Below are positions 1-11,399 of a stretch of DNA of 64,000 nt, in pieces; the first letter of the stretch is position 1, and every line of letters starts with the position of its first letter. Below the pieces are notes generated by a model. It was not told the origin of the DNA and searched no databases. It saw only the letters and a list, made by a program, of their open reading frames with translations. The DNA lies in contig OX344763.1 in the NCBI GenBank assembly GCA_947034895.1, positions 58,175,093 to 58,239,092 of the forward strand. Reading direction: 5' to 3'. The stretch comes from Rhytidiadelphus loreus (taxonomy: Eukaryota > Streptophyta > Bryopsida > Hypnales > Hylocomiaceae). Made by a program: the position numbers and the translations under genes.

Positions 1-44
1 AAGTCCACAAAATTGTAATCTCATGAAATTCATTGATAGAAATC

Positions 45-97
45 TGGGAAAGAGGTTGTGCAAGTTGCAAGTGCTCCTAAACTCATGAATTAATCAA
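45..97. other. Nearly invariant monomer block A, with tandem TGCAAGT 7-mer (instance in monomer 1)
   Basis: Monomer positions 45-97 read almost identically in all copies, except for the common g/c change at 55 and a handful of private changes: GCAAGTTTCA at 10,491, 13,236, 14,332 and 15,612; GTGCTT at several sites between 46 and 51 kb; AAATTC at 18,379 and 23,320; one in the last full kilobase at 63,586. The block contains a perfect tandem 7-mer, TGCAAGT twice, at 59-72, followed by CTCATGAATTAATCAA. Conservation next to freely varying flanks suggests a bound protein or nucleosome-positioning constraint, but recent shared ancestry of copies is an alternative. I recognise no known binding motif. 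Confidence 0.7.
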
Positions 98-115
98 CAA
101 AATATATAATTGGGA

Positions 116-154
116 GTCACGATGAATGACTTTCTAGTACGTGGAAATGAAATA
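116..154. other. Nearly invariant monomer block B (instance in monomer 1)
   Basis: Monomer positions 116-154 (starting GTCACGATGAATGACTTTC and running through TAGTACGTGG to GAAATA) are nearly constant apart from the common g/a change at 128 (GAATGAC versus GAATAAC). Private changes are few: GATGATTGAC near 3,966 and GATAAATGAC near 42,941 and 43,124. The block includes TACGTGG, which contains an ACGTG core, and lies directly upstream of the variable dyad site. A protein-contact role is possible but not shown. There is no full CENP-B box in it. Confidence 0.65.
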
Positions 155-360
155 TTCGTGCATGAACCTGGCCCTCTATTTTAAAGTCCACAAAATTGTA
201 ATCTCATGAAATTCATGTACAGAAATCTGGGAAAGAGGTTGTGCAAGTTGCAAGTGCTCCTAAACTCATGAATTAATCAACAAAATATATAATTGGTGGT
301 CACGATGAATGACTTTCTAGTACGTGGAAATGAAATATTCGTGCATGAATCTGGCCCTCT

Positions 361-840
361 ATTTTAAAGTCCACAAAATTGTAATCTCATGAAATTCATT
401 GATAGAAATCTGGGAAAGAGGTTGTGCAAGTTGCAAGTGCTCCTAAACTCATGAATTAATCAACAAAATATATAACTGGGAGTCACGATGAATGACTTTC
501 TAGTACGTGGAAATGAAATATTGGTTCACGAACCTTGCCCTGTATTTTAAAGTCGACAAAATTGTAATCTCATGAAATTCATGTACAGAAATCTGGGAAA
601 GAGGTTGTGCAAGTTGCAAGTGCTCCTAAACTCATGAATTAATCAACAAAATATATAATTGGTGGTCACGATGAATGACTTTCTAGTACGTGGAAATGAA
701 ATATTCGTGCATGAATCTGGCCCTCTATTTTAAAGTCCACAAAATTGTAATCTCATGGAATTCATTGAAAGAAATTTGGGAAAGAGGTTGTGCAAGTTGC
801 AAGTGCTCCTAAACTCATGAATTAATCAACAAAATATATA
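361..840. repeat. ~0.48-kb segment shared with 11,341-11,820
   Basis: This segment of about 2.6 monomers matches 11,341-11,820 at an offset of exactly 10,980 bp (60 monomers). The shared run is an ATTGATAG monomer with GGTTCAC, then an ATGTACAG monomer with GGTGGTC, then an ATTGAAAG/AAATTTGG monomer. The match ends at monomer position 110 (AACTGGG here, AATTGGG there). Confidence 0.65.
523..534. other. Alternative dyad GGTTC-AC-GAACC at the same monomer site
   Basis: A minority haplotype has changes at 157, 158 and 160 that destroy the 12-bp palindrome but create GGTTCACGAACC, an inverted repeat with a 5-bp stem and a 2-base centre. It always occurs with c at 163. Examples have TTGG at 521, 5,279, 6,743, 7,475, 8,939, 11,501, 12,050, 16,805 and 21,746. 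The site therefore changes sequence but keeps dyad symmetry. Confidence 0.7.
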
Positions 841-1069
841 ACTGGGAGTCACGATGAATGACTTTCTAGTACGTGGAAATGAAATAATCGTGCATGAATC
901 TGGCCCTCTATTTTAAAGTCCACAAAATTGTAATCTCATGAAATTCATTGAAAGAAATTTGGGAAAGAGGTTGTGCAAGTTGCAAGTGCTCCTAAACTCA
1001 TGAATTAATCAACAAAATATACAATTGGGAGTCACGATGAATGACTTTCTAGTACGTGGAAATGAAATA

Positions 1070-1081
1070 TTCGTGCACGAA
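1070..1081. other. 12-bp perfect palindrome TTCGTGCACGAA (example of the recurrent monomer dyad site)
   Basis: Monomers with c at position 163 carry TTCGTGCACGAA at 155-166, which equals its own reverse complement. It recurs in a large share of the monomers. The alternative allele with t at 163 (TTCGTGCATGAA) keeps five of six pairs, the sixth being a G-T pair. Satellites lacking a CENP-B box are reported to be enriched in short dyad symmetries, so this is a candidate structural element. Confidence 0.75.
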
Positions 1082-2099
1082 CCTTGCCCTCTATTTTAAA
1101 GTCCACAAAATTGTAATCTCATGGAATTCATGTACAGAAACTTGGGAAAGAGGTTGTGCAAGTTGCAAGTGCTCCTAAACTCATGAATTAATCAACAAAA
1201 TATACAATTGGGAGTCACGATGAATGACTTTCTAGTACGTGGAAATGAAATATTCGTGCACGAACCTGGCCCTCTATTTTAAAGTCCACAAAATTGTAAT
1301 CTCATGGAATTCATGTACAGAAACTTGGGAAAGAGGTTGTGCAAGTTGCAAGTGCTCCTAAACTCATGAATTAATCAACAAAATATACAATTGGGAGTCA
1401 CGATGAATGACTTTCTAGTACGTGGAAATGAAATATTCGTGCACGAACCTTGCCCTGTATTTTAAAGTCGACAAAATTGTAATCTCATGGAATTCATGTA
1501 CAGAAACTTGGGAAAGAGGTTGTGCAAGTTGCAAGTGCTCCTAAACTCATGAATTAATCAACAAAATATACAAGTGGGAGTCACGATGAATGACTTTCTA
1601 GTACGTGGAAATGAAATATTCGTGCATGAATCTGGCCCTCTATTTTAAAGTCCACAAAATTGTAATCTCATGGAATTCATATACAGAAATCTGGGAAAGA
1701 GGTTGTGCAAGTTGCAAGTGCTCCTAAACTCATGAATTAATCAACAAAATATACAATTGGGAGTCACGATGAATGACTTTCTAGTACGTGGAAATGAAAT
1801 ATTCGTGCACGAACCTTGCCCTGTATTTTGAAGTCGACAAAATTGTAATCTCATGGAATTCATGTACAGAAACTTGGGAAAGAGGTTGTGCAAGTTGCAA
1901 GTGCTCCTAAACTCATGAATTAATCAACAAAATATATAACTGGGAGTCACGATGAATGACTTTCTAGTACGTGGAAATGAAATAATCGTGCATGAATCTG
2001 GCCCTCTATTTTAAAGTCCACAAAATTGTAATCTCATGAAATTCATTGAAAGAAATCTGGGAAAGAGCTTGTGCAAGTTGCAAGTGCTCCTAAACTCAT

Positions 2100-2950
2100 G
2101 AATTAATCAACAAAATATATAATTGGGAGTCACGATGAATGACTTTCTAGTACGTGGAAATGAAATATTCGTGAATGAACCTGGCCCTCTATTTTAAAGT
2201 CCACAAAATTGTAATCTCATGAAATTCATTGATAGAAATCTGGGAAAGAGGTTGTGCAAGTTGCAAGTGCTCCTAAACTCATGAATTAATCAAAAAAATA
2301 TATAATTGGTGGTCACGATGAATGACTTTCTAGTACGTGGAAATGAAATATTCGTGCATGAACCTGGCCCTCTATTTTAAAGTCCACAAAATTGTAATCT
2401 CATGAAATTCATTGAAAGAAATCTGGGAAAGAGGTTGTGCAAGTTGCAAGTGCTCCTAAACTCATGAATTAATCAACAAAATATATAATTGGTGGTCACG
2501 ATGAATGACTTTCTAGTACGTGGAAATGAAATATTCGTGCATGAATCTGGCCCTCTATTTTAAAGTCCACAAAATTGTAATCTCATGAAATTCATTGAAA
2601 GAAATCTGGGAAAGAGGTTGTGCAAGTTGCAAGTGCTCCTAAACTCATGAATTAATCAAGAAAATATATAATTGGTGGTCACGATGAATGACTTTCTAGT
2701 ACGTGGAAATGAAATATTCGTGCATGAATCTGGCCCTCTATTTTAAAGTCCACAAAATTGTAATCTCATGAAATTCATTGAAAGAAATCTGGGAAAGAGG
2801 TTGTGCAAGTTGCAAGTGCTCCTAAACTCATGAATTAATCAACAAAATATATAATTGGGAGTCACGATGAATAACTTTCTAGTACGTGGAAATGAAATAT
2901 TCGTGCACGAACCTGGCCCTCTATTTTAAAGTCCACAAAATTGTAATCTC
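2100..2950. repeat. ~0.85-kb segment shared with 8,139-8,634 and 9,603-10,453
   Basis: It is marked by the rare GTGAATGAACC at 2,171 (seen again at 8,210 and 9,674). Offsets are 6,039 bp (33 monomers) and 7,503 bp (41 monomers). The match to the 9.6-kb copy is longer, reaching GAATAAC near 2,870. One difference is CAAGAAAA at 2,658 versus CAACAAAA in the later copy. Such distant copies show that exchange is not only between neighbours. Confidence 0.65.
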
Positions 2951-3984
2951 ATGGAATTCATTGAAAGAAATCTGGGAAAGAGCTTGTGCAAGTTGCAAGT
3001 GCTCCTAAACTCATGAATTAATCAAAAAAATATATAATTGGTGGTCACGATGAATGACTTTCTAGTACGTGGAAATGAAATATTCGTGCATGAATCTGGC
3101 CCTCTATTTTAAAGTCCACAAAATTGTAATCTCATGAAATTCATTGAAAGAAATCTGGGAAAGAGGTTGTGCAAGTTGCAAGTGCTCCTAAACTCATGAA
3201 TTAATCAACAAAATATATAATTGGTTGTCACGATGAATGACTTTCTAGTACGTGGAAATGAAATATTCGTGCATGAATCTGGCCCTCTATTTTAAAGTCC
3301 ACAAAATTGTAATCTCATGGAATTCATTGAAAGAAATCTGGGAAAGAGGTTGTGCAAGTTGCAAGTGCTCCTAAACTCATGAATTAATCAACAAAATATA
3401 TAATTGGGAGTCACGATGAATAACTTTCTAGTACGTGGAAATGAAATATTCGTGCACGAACCTGGCCCTCTATTTTAAAGTCCACAAAATTGTAATCTCA
3501 TGGAATTCATTGAAAGAAATTTGGGAAAGAGGTTGTGCAAGTTGCAAGTGCTCCTAAACTCATGAATTAATCAAAAAAATATATAATTGGTGGTCACGAT
3601 GAATGACTTTCTAGTACGTGGAAATGAAATATTCGTGCATGAACCTGGCCCTCTATTTTAAAGTCCACAAAATTGTAATCTCATGGAATTCATGTACAGA
3701 AATTTGGGAAAGAGGTTGTGCAAGTTGCAAGTGCTCCTAAACTCATGAATTAATCAACAAAATATATAATTGGGAGTCACGATGAATGACTTTCTAGTAC
3801 GTGGAAATGAAATATTCGTGCATGAACCTGGCCCTCTATTTTAAAGTCCACAAAATTGTAATCTCATGGAATTCATGTACAGAAATTTGGGAAAGAGGTT
3901 GTGCAAGTTGCAAGTGCTCCTAAACTCATGAATTAATCAACAAAATATATAATTGGTGGTCACGATGATTGACTTTCTAGTACG

Positions 3985-6912
3985 TGGAAATGAAATATTC
4001 GTGCACGAACCTGGCCCTCTATTTTAAAGTCCACAAAATTGTAATCTCATGGAATTCATTGAAAGAAATCTGGGAAAGAGGTTGTGCAAGTTGCAAGTGC
4101 TCCTAAACTCATGAATTAATCAACAAAATATATAATTGGGAGTCACGATGAATAACTTTCTAGTACGTGGAAATGAAATATTCGTGCACGAACCTGGCCC
4201 TCTATTTTAAAGTCCACAAAATTGTAATCTCATGGAATTCATTGAAAGAAATCTGGGAAAGAGGTTGTGCAAGTTGCAAGTGCTCCTAAACTCATGAATT
4301 AATCAACAAAATATATAATTGGTGGTCACGATGAATGACTTTCTAGTACGTGGAAATGAAATATTCGTGCACGAACCTGGCCCTCTATTTTAAAGTCCAC
4401 AAAATTGTAATCTCATGGATTTCATTGAAAGAAATCTGGGAAAGAGGTTGTGCAAGTTGCAAGTGCTCCTAAACTCATGAATTAATCAACAAAATATATA
4501 ATTGGTGGTCACGATGAATGACTTTCTAGTACGTGGAAATGAAATATTCGTGCACGAACCTGGCCCTCTATTTTAAAGTCCACAAAATTGTAATCTCATG
4601 GAATTCATTGAAAGAAATCTGGGAAAGAGGTTGTGCAAGTTGCAAGTGCTCCTAAACTCATGAATTAATCAACAAAATATATAATTGGGAGTCACGATGA
4701 ATGACTTTCTAGTACGTGGAAATGAAATATTCGTGCAAGAACCTGGCCCTCTATTTTAAAGTCCACAAAATTGTAATCTCATGAAATTCATTGATAGAAA
4801 TCTGGGAAAGAGGTTGTGCAAGTTGCAAGTGCTCCTAAACTCATGAATTAATCAAAAAAATATATAATTGGTGGTCACGATGAATGACTTTCTAGTACGT
4901 GGAAATGAAATATTCGTGCACGAACCTGGCCCTCTATTTTAAAGTCCACAAAATTGTAATCTCATGAAATTCATTGAAAGAAATCTGGGAAAGAGGTTGT
5001 GCAAGTTGCAAGTGCTCCTAAACTCATGAATTAATCAACAAAATATATAATTGGTGGTCACGATGAATGACTTTCTAGTACGTGGAAATGAAATATTCGT
5101 GCATGAATCTGGCCCTCTATTTTAAAGTCCACAAAATTGTAATCTCATGAAATTCATTGAAAGAAATCTGGGAAAGAGGTTGTGCAAGTTGCAAGTGCTC
5201 CTAAACTCATGAATTAATCAAGAAAATATATAACTGGGAGTCACGATGAATGACTTTCTAGTACGTGGAAATGAAATATTGGTTCACGAACCTTGCCCTG
5301 TATTTTAAAGTCGACAAAATTGTAATCTCATGAAATTCATGTACAGAAATCTGGGAAAGAGGTTGTGCAAGTTGCAAGTGCTCCTAAACTCATGAATTAA
5401 TCAACAAAATATATAATTGGGAGTCACGATGAATGACTTTCTAGTACGTGGAAATGAAATATTCGTGCACGAACCTGGCCCTCTATTTTAAAGTCCACAA
5501 AATTGTAATCTCATGGAATTCATTGAAAGAAATCTGGGAAAGAGGTTGTGCAAGTTGCAAGTGCTCCTAAACTCATGAATTAATCAACAAAATATATAAT
5601 TGGGAGTCACGATGAATAACTTTCTAGTACGTGGAAATGAAATATTCGTGCACGAACCTGGCCCTCTATTTTAAAGTCCACAAAATTGTAATCTCATGGA
5701 ATTCATTGAAAGAAATCTGGGAAAGAGGTTGTGCAAGTTGCAAGTGCTCCTAAACTCATGAATTAATCAACAAAATATATAATTGGTGGTCACGATGAAT
5801 GACTTTCTAGTACGTGGAAATGAAATATTCGTGCACGAACCTGGCCCTCTATTTTAAAGTCCACAAAATTGTAATCTCATGGAATTCATTGAAAGAAATC
5901 TGGGAAAGAGGTTGTGCAAGTTGCAAGTGCTCCTAAACTCATGAATTAATCAACAAAATATATAATTGGTGGTCACGATGAATGACTTTCTAGTACGTGG
6001 AAATGAAATATTCGTGCACGAACCTGGCCCTCTATTTTAAAGTCCACAAAATTGTAATCTCATGGAATTCATTGAAAGAAATCTGGGAAAGAGGTTGTGC
6101 AAGTTGCAAGTGCTCCTAAACTCATGAATTAATCAACAAAATATATAATTGGGAGTCACGATGAATGACTTTCTAGTACGTGGAAATGAAATATTCGTGC
6201 ATGAACCTGGCCCTCTATTTTAAAGTCCACAAAATTGTAATCTCATGAAATTCATTGATAGAAATCTGGGAAAGAGGTTGTGCAAGTTGCAAGTGCTCCT
6301 AAACTCATGAATTAATCAAAAAAATATATAATTGGTGGTCACGATGAATGACTTTCTAGTACGTGGAAATGAAATATTCGTGCACGAACCTGGCCCTCTA
6401 TTTTAAAGTCCACAAAATTGTAATCTCATGAAATTCATTGAAAGAAATCTGGGAAAGAGGTTGTGCAAGTTGCAAGTGCTCCTAAACTCATGAATTAATC
6501 AACAAAATATATAATTGGTGGTCACGATGAATGACTTTCTAGTACGTGGAAATGAAATATTCGTGCATGAATCTGGCCCTCTATTTTAAAGTCCACAAAA
6601 TTGTAATCTCATGAAATTCATTGAAAGAAATCTGGGAAAGAGGTTGTGCAAGTTGCAAGTGCTCCTAAACTCATGAATTAATCAAGAAAATATATAACTG
6701 GGAGTCACGATGAATGACTTTCTAGTACGTGGAAATGAAATATTGGTTCACGAACCTTGCCCTGTATTTTAAAGTCGACAAAATTGTAATCTCATGAAAT
6801 TCATGTACAGAAATCTGGGAAAGAGGTTGTGCAAGTTGCAAGTGCTCCTAAACTCATGAATTAATCAACAAAATATATAATTGGGAGTCACGATGAATGA
6901 CTTTCTAGTACG
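3985..6912. repeat. Tandem duplication of an 8-monomer unit (1,464 bp x 2)
   Basis: 3,985-5,448 and 5,449-6,912 are adjacent copies of the same eight-monomer string. Anchors at exactly 1,464 bp are CAAGAAAA (5,219 and 6,683) and TTGGTTCAC (5,279 and 6,743). The shared order also includes the CAAAAAAATAT monomer and GAATAAC monomers. Private changes after duplication include CATGGATTTC near 4,415 and GTGCAAGAACC at 4,734 in the first copy only. Together with the overlapping 4-mer duplication this is a nested amplification. Confidence 0.8.
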
Positions 6913-7573
6913 TGGAAATGAAATATTCGTGCATGAACCTGGCCCTCTATTTTAAAGTCCACAAAATTGTAATCTCATGAAATTCATTGATAGAAATCTG
7001 GGAAAGAGGTTGTGCAAGTTGCAAGTGCTCCTAAACTCATGAATTAATCAAAAAAATATATAATTGGTGGTCACGATGAATGACTTTCTAGTACGTGGAA
7101 ATGAAATATTCGTGCATGAACCTGGCCCTCTATTTTAAAGTCCACAAAATTGTAATCTCATGAAATTCATTGAAAGAAATCTGGGAAAGAGGTTGTGCAA
7201 GTTGCAAGTGCTCCTAAACTCATGAATTAATCAACAAAATATATAATTGGTGGTCACGATGAATGACTTTCTAGTACGTGGAAATGAAATATTCGTGCAT
7301 GAATCTGGCCCTCTATTTTAAAGTCCACAAAATTGTAATCTCATGAAATTCATTGAAAGAAATCTGGGAAAGAGGTTGTGCAAGTTGCAAGTGCTCCTAA
7401 ACTCATGAATTAATCAAGAAAATATATAACTGGGAGTCACGATGAATGACTTTCTAGTACGTGGAAATGAAATATTGGTTCACGAACCTTGCCCTGTATT
7501 TTAAAGTCGACAAAATTGTAATCTCATGAAATTCATGTACAGAAATTTGGGAAAGAGGTTGTGCAAGTTGCAA
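6110..7573. repeat. Tandem duplication of a 4-monomer unit (732 bp x 2)
   Basis: About 6,110-6,841 and 6,842-7,573 are adjacent copies of a four-monomer string. Anchors at exactly 732 bp are CAAGAAAA (6,683 and 7,415) and TTGGTTCAC (6,743 and 7,475). The source is the end of the second copy of the preceding 8-mer unit, so this event came after the 8-mer event. Differences include 6,381-6,390 (CACGAACC) versus the CATGAACC counterpart 732 bp later. Confidence 0.75.
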
Positions 7574-10064
7574 GTGCTCCTAAACTCATGAATTAATCAA
7601 CAAAATATATAATTGGTGGTCACGATGAATGACTTTCTAGTACGTGGAAATGAAATATTCGTGCATGAATCTGGCCCTCTATTTTAAAGTCCACAAAATT
7701 GTAATCTCATGGAATTCATTGAAAGAAATTTGGGAAAGAGGTTGTGCAAGTTGCAAGTGCTCCTAAACTCATGAATTAATCAACAAAATATATAATTGGG
7801 AGTCACGATGAATAACTTTCTAGTACGTGGAAATGAAATATTCGTGCACGAACCTGGCCCTCTATTTTAAAGTCCACAAAATTGTAATCTCATGGAATTC
7901 ATTGAAAGAAATCTGGGAAAGAGCTTGTGCAAGTTGCAAGTGCTCCTAAACTCATGAATTAATCAACAAAATATATAACTGGGAGTCACGATGAATGACT
8001 TTCTAGTACGTGGAAATGAAATATTCGTGCATGAACCTGGCCCTCTATTTTAAAGTCCACAAAATTGTAATCTCATGAAATTCATTGATAGAAATCTGGG
8101 AAAGAGGTTGTGCAAGTTGCAAGTGCTCCTAAACTCATGAATTAATCAACAAAATATATAATTGGGAGTCACGATGAATGACTTTCTAGTACGTGGAAAT
8201 GAAATATTCGTGAATGAACCTGGCCCTCTATTTTAAAGTCCACAAAATTGTAATCTCATGAAATTCATTGATAGAAATCTGGGAAAGAGGTTGTGCAAGT
8301 TGCAAGTGCTCCTAAACTCATGAATTAATCAAAAAAATATATAATTGGTGGTCACGATGAATGACTTTCTAGTACGTGGAAATGAAATATTCGTGCATGA
8401 ACCTGGCCCTCTATTTTAAAGTCCACAAAATTGTAATCTCATGAAATTCATTGAAAGAAATCTGGGAAAGAGGTTGTGCAAGTTGCAAGTGCTCCTAAAC
8501 TCATGAATTAATCAACAAAATATATAATTGGTGGTCACGATGAATGACTTTCTAGTACGTGGAAATGAAATATTCGTGCATGAATCTGGCCCTCTATTTT
8601 AAAGTCCACAAAATTGTAATCTCATGAAATTCATGTACAGAAATCTGGGAAAGAGGTTGTGCAAGTTGCAAGTGCTCCTAAACTCATGAATTAATCAACA
8701 AAATATATAATTGGTGGTCACGATGAATGACTTTCTAGTACGTGGAAATGAAATATTCGTGCATGAATCTGGCCCTCTATTTTAAAGTCCACAAAATTGT
8801 AATCTCATGAAATTCATGTACAGAAATCTGGGAAAGAGGTTGTGCAAGTTGCAAGTGCTCCTAAACTCATGAATTAATCAAGAAAATATATAACTGGGAG
8901 TCACGATGAATGACTTTCTAGTACGTGGAAATGAAATATTGGTTCACGAACCTTGCCCTGTATTTTAAAGTCGACAAAATTGTAATCTCATGAAATTCAT
9001 GTACAGAAATCTGGGAAAGAGGTTGTGCAAGTTGCAAGTGCTCCTAAACTCATGAATTAATCAACAAAATATATAATTGGTGGTCACGATGAATGACTTT
9101 CTAGTACGTGGAAATGAAATATTCGTGCATGAATCTGGCCCTCTATTTTAAAGTCCACAAAATTGTAATCTCATGGAATTCATTGAAAGAAATTTGGGAA
9201 AGAGGTTGTGCAAGTTGCAAGTGCTCCTAAACTCATGAATTAATCAACAAAATATATAATTGGGAGTCACGATGAATAACTTTCTAGTACGTGGAAATGA
9301 AATATTCGTGCATGAACCTGGCCCTCTATTTTAAAGTCCACAAAATTGTAATCTCATGGAATTCATTGAAAGAAATCTGGGAAAGAGCTTGTGCAAGTTG
9401 CAAGTGCTCCTAAACTCATGAATTAATCAACAAAATATATAACTGGGAGTCACGATGAATGACTTTCTAGTACGTGGAAATGAAATATTCGTGCATGAAC
9501 CTGGCCCTCTATTTTAAAGTCCACAAAATTGTAATCTCATGAAATTCATTGATAGAAATCTGGGAAAGAGGTTGTGCAAGTTGCAAGTGCTCCTAAACTC
9601 ATGAATTAATCAACAAAATATATAATTGGGAGTCACGATGAATGACTTTCTAGTACGTGGAAATGAAATATTCGTGAATGAACCTGGCCCTCTATTTTAA
9701 AGTCCACAAAATTGTAATCTCATGAAATTCATTGATAGAAATCTGGGAAAGAGGTTGTGCAAGTTGCAAGTGCTCCTAAACTCATGAATTAATCAAAAAA
9801 ATATATAATTGGTGGTCACGATGAATGACTTTCTAGTACGTGGAAATGAAATATTCGTGCATGAACCTGGCCCTCTATTTTAAAGTCCACAAAATTGTAA
9901 TCTCATGAAATTCATTGAAAGAAATCTGGGAAAGAGGTTGTGCAAGTTGCAAGTGCTCCTAAACTCATGAATTAATCAACAAAATATATAATTGGTGGTC
10001 ACGATGAATGACTTTCTAGTACGTGGAAATGAAATATTCGTGCATGAATCTGGCCCTCTATTTT
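7360..10064. repeat. Duplication with 8-monomer offset (1,464 bp)
   Basis: 7,360-8,600 matches 8,824-10,064 at an offset of 1,464 bp. Anchors are TTGGTTCAC (7,475 and 8,939) and the rare GTGAATGAACC (8,210 and 9,674). The copies differ at monomer position 44 (AAATTTGG near 7,543, AAATCTGG near 9,007). The 223 bp between the copies consists of an extra ATGTACAG/GGTGGTC monomer. Confidence 0.75.
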
Positions 10065-11399
10065 AAAGTCCACAAAATTGTAATCTCATGAAATTCATTG
10101 AAAGAAATCTGGGAAAGAGGTTGTGCAAGTTGCAAGTGCTCCTAAACTCATGAATTAATCAACAAAATATATAATTGGTGGTCACGATGAATGACTTTCT
10201 AGTACGTGGAAATGAAATATTCGTGCATGAATCTGGCCCTCTATTTTAAAGTCCACAAAATTGTAATCTCATGAAATTCATTGAAAGAAATCTGGGAAAG
10301 AGGTTGTGCAAGTTGCAAGTGCTCCTAAACTCATGAATTAATCAACAAAATATATAATTGGGAGTCACGATGAATAACTTTCTAGTACGTGGAAATGAAA
10401 TATTCGTGCACGAACCTGGCCCTCTATTTTAAAGTCCACAAAATTGTAATCTCATGGAATTCTTTGAAAGAAATCTGGGAAAGAGGTTGTGCAAGTTTCA
10501 AGTGCTCCTAAACTCATGAATTAATCAACAAAATATATAATTGGGAGTCACGATGAATGACTTTCTAGTACGTGGAAATGAAATATTCGTGCATGAACCT
10601 GGCCCTCTATTTTAAAGTCCACAAAATTGTAATCTCATGAAATTCATTGATAGAAATCTGGGAAAGAGGTTGTGCAAGTTGCAAGTGCTCCTAAACTCAT
10701 GAATTAATCAAGAAAATATATAACTGGGAGTCACGATGAATGACTTTCTAGTACGTGGAAATGAAATATTGGTTCACGAACCTTGCCCTGTATTTTAAAG
10801 TCCACAAAATTGTAATCTCATGAAATTCATTGATAGAAATCTGGGAAAGAGGTTGTGCAAGTTGCAAGTGCTCCTAAACTCATGAATTAATCAACAAAAT
10901 ATATAATTGGGAGTCACGATGAATGACTTTCTAGTACGTGGAAATGAAATATTCGTGCATGAACCTGGCCCTCTATTTTAAAGTCCACAAAATTGTAATC
11001 TCATGAAATTCATTGATAGAAATCTGGGAAAGAGGTTGTGCAAGTTGCAAGTGCTCCTAAACTCATGAATTAATCAACAAAATATATAATTGGTGGTCAC
11101 GATGAATGACTTTCTAGTACGTGGAAATGAAATATTCGTGCATGAATCTGGCCCTCTATTTTAAAGTCCACAAAATTGTAATCTCATGAAATTCATTGAT
11201 AGAAATCTGGGAAAGAGGTTGTGCAAGTTGCAAGTGCTCCTAAACTCATGAATTAATCAACAAAATATATAACTGGGAGTCACGATGAATGACTTTCTAG
11301 TACGTGGAAATGAAATATTGGTTCACGAACCTTGCCCTGTATTTTAAAGTCCACAAAATTGTAATCTCATGAAATTCATTGATAGAAATCTGGGAAAGA

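Larger units (their letters stand above)
1..183. repeat. Representative satellite monomer (phase reference)
   Basis: This first complete copy is used as the phase reference for monomer positions 1-183. Recurrent variant sites across the array are: 6 (c/g; g makes a SalI site GTCGAC at 3-8), 8 and 17 (linked c>t and a>t), 13 (t/c), 26 (a/g; g makes an EcoRI site GAATTC at 26-31), 34/35/37 (ATTGATAG, ATTGAAAG, ATGTACAG or ATATACAG), 43-44 (tc, tt or ct), 55 (g/c), 98 (c/a/g), 107 (t/c), 110 (t/c/g), 114-115 (ga or tg), 128 (g/a), 155, 157 and 160, 163 (t/c), 167 (c/t), 170 (g/t), 176 (c/g) and 183 (a/g). Sites near each other are strongly linked, for example CACGAACCTTG with CTGTATTTT and GTCGAC, so monomers fall into a limited set of haplotypes. 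Confidence 0.95.
521..2090. repeat. Copy 1 of a ~1.57-kb segment repeated at 16,805 and 21,746
   Basis: About 8.5 monomers starting at the GGTTCACGAACC monomer carry the same ordered set of haplotypes as 16,805-18,374 and 21,746-23,315. The offset to 16,805 is 16,284 bp, which is 89 monomers minus the three 1-bp deletions. The shared order includes the GGTGGTC monomer, the AATAATCGTG monomer, CTGTATTTTG at the end and the next AATAATCGTG monomer. It differs at a few sites, such as 1,573 (CAAGTGGG versus AACTGGG at 17,837) and near 960. Confidence 0.75.

Noticed and set aside
155..171. CENP-B box
   Set aside because: ATTCG at monomer 154-158 matches the first half of the box, but the required A and CGGG of the second half are absent in every haplotype I read. 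It is at best a half-site.
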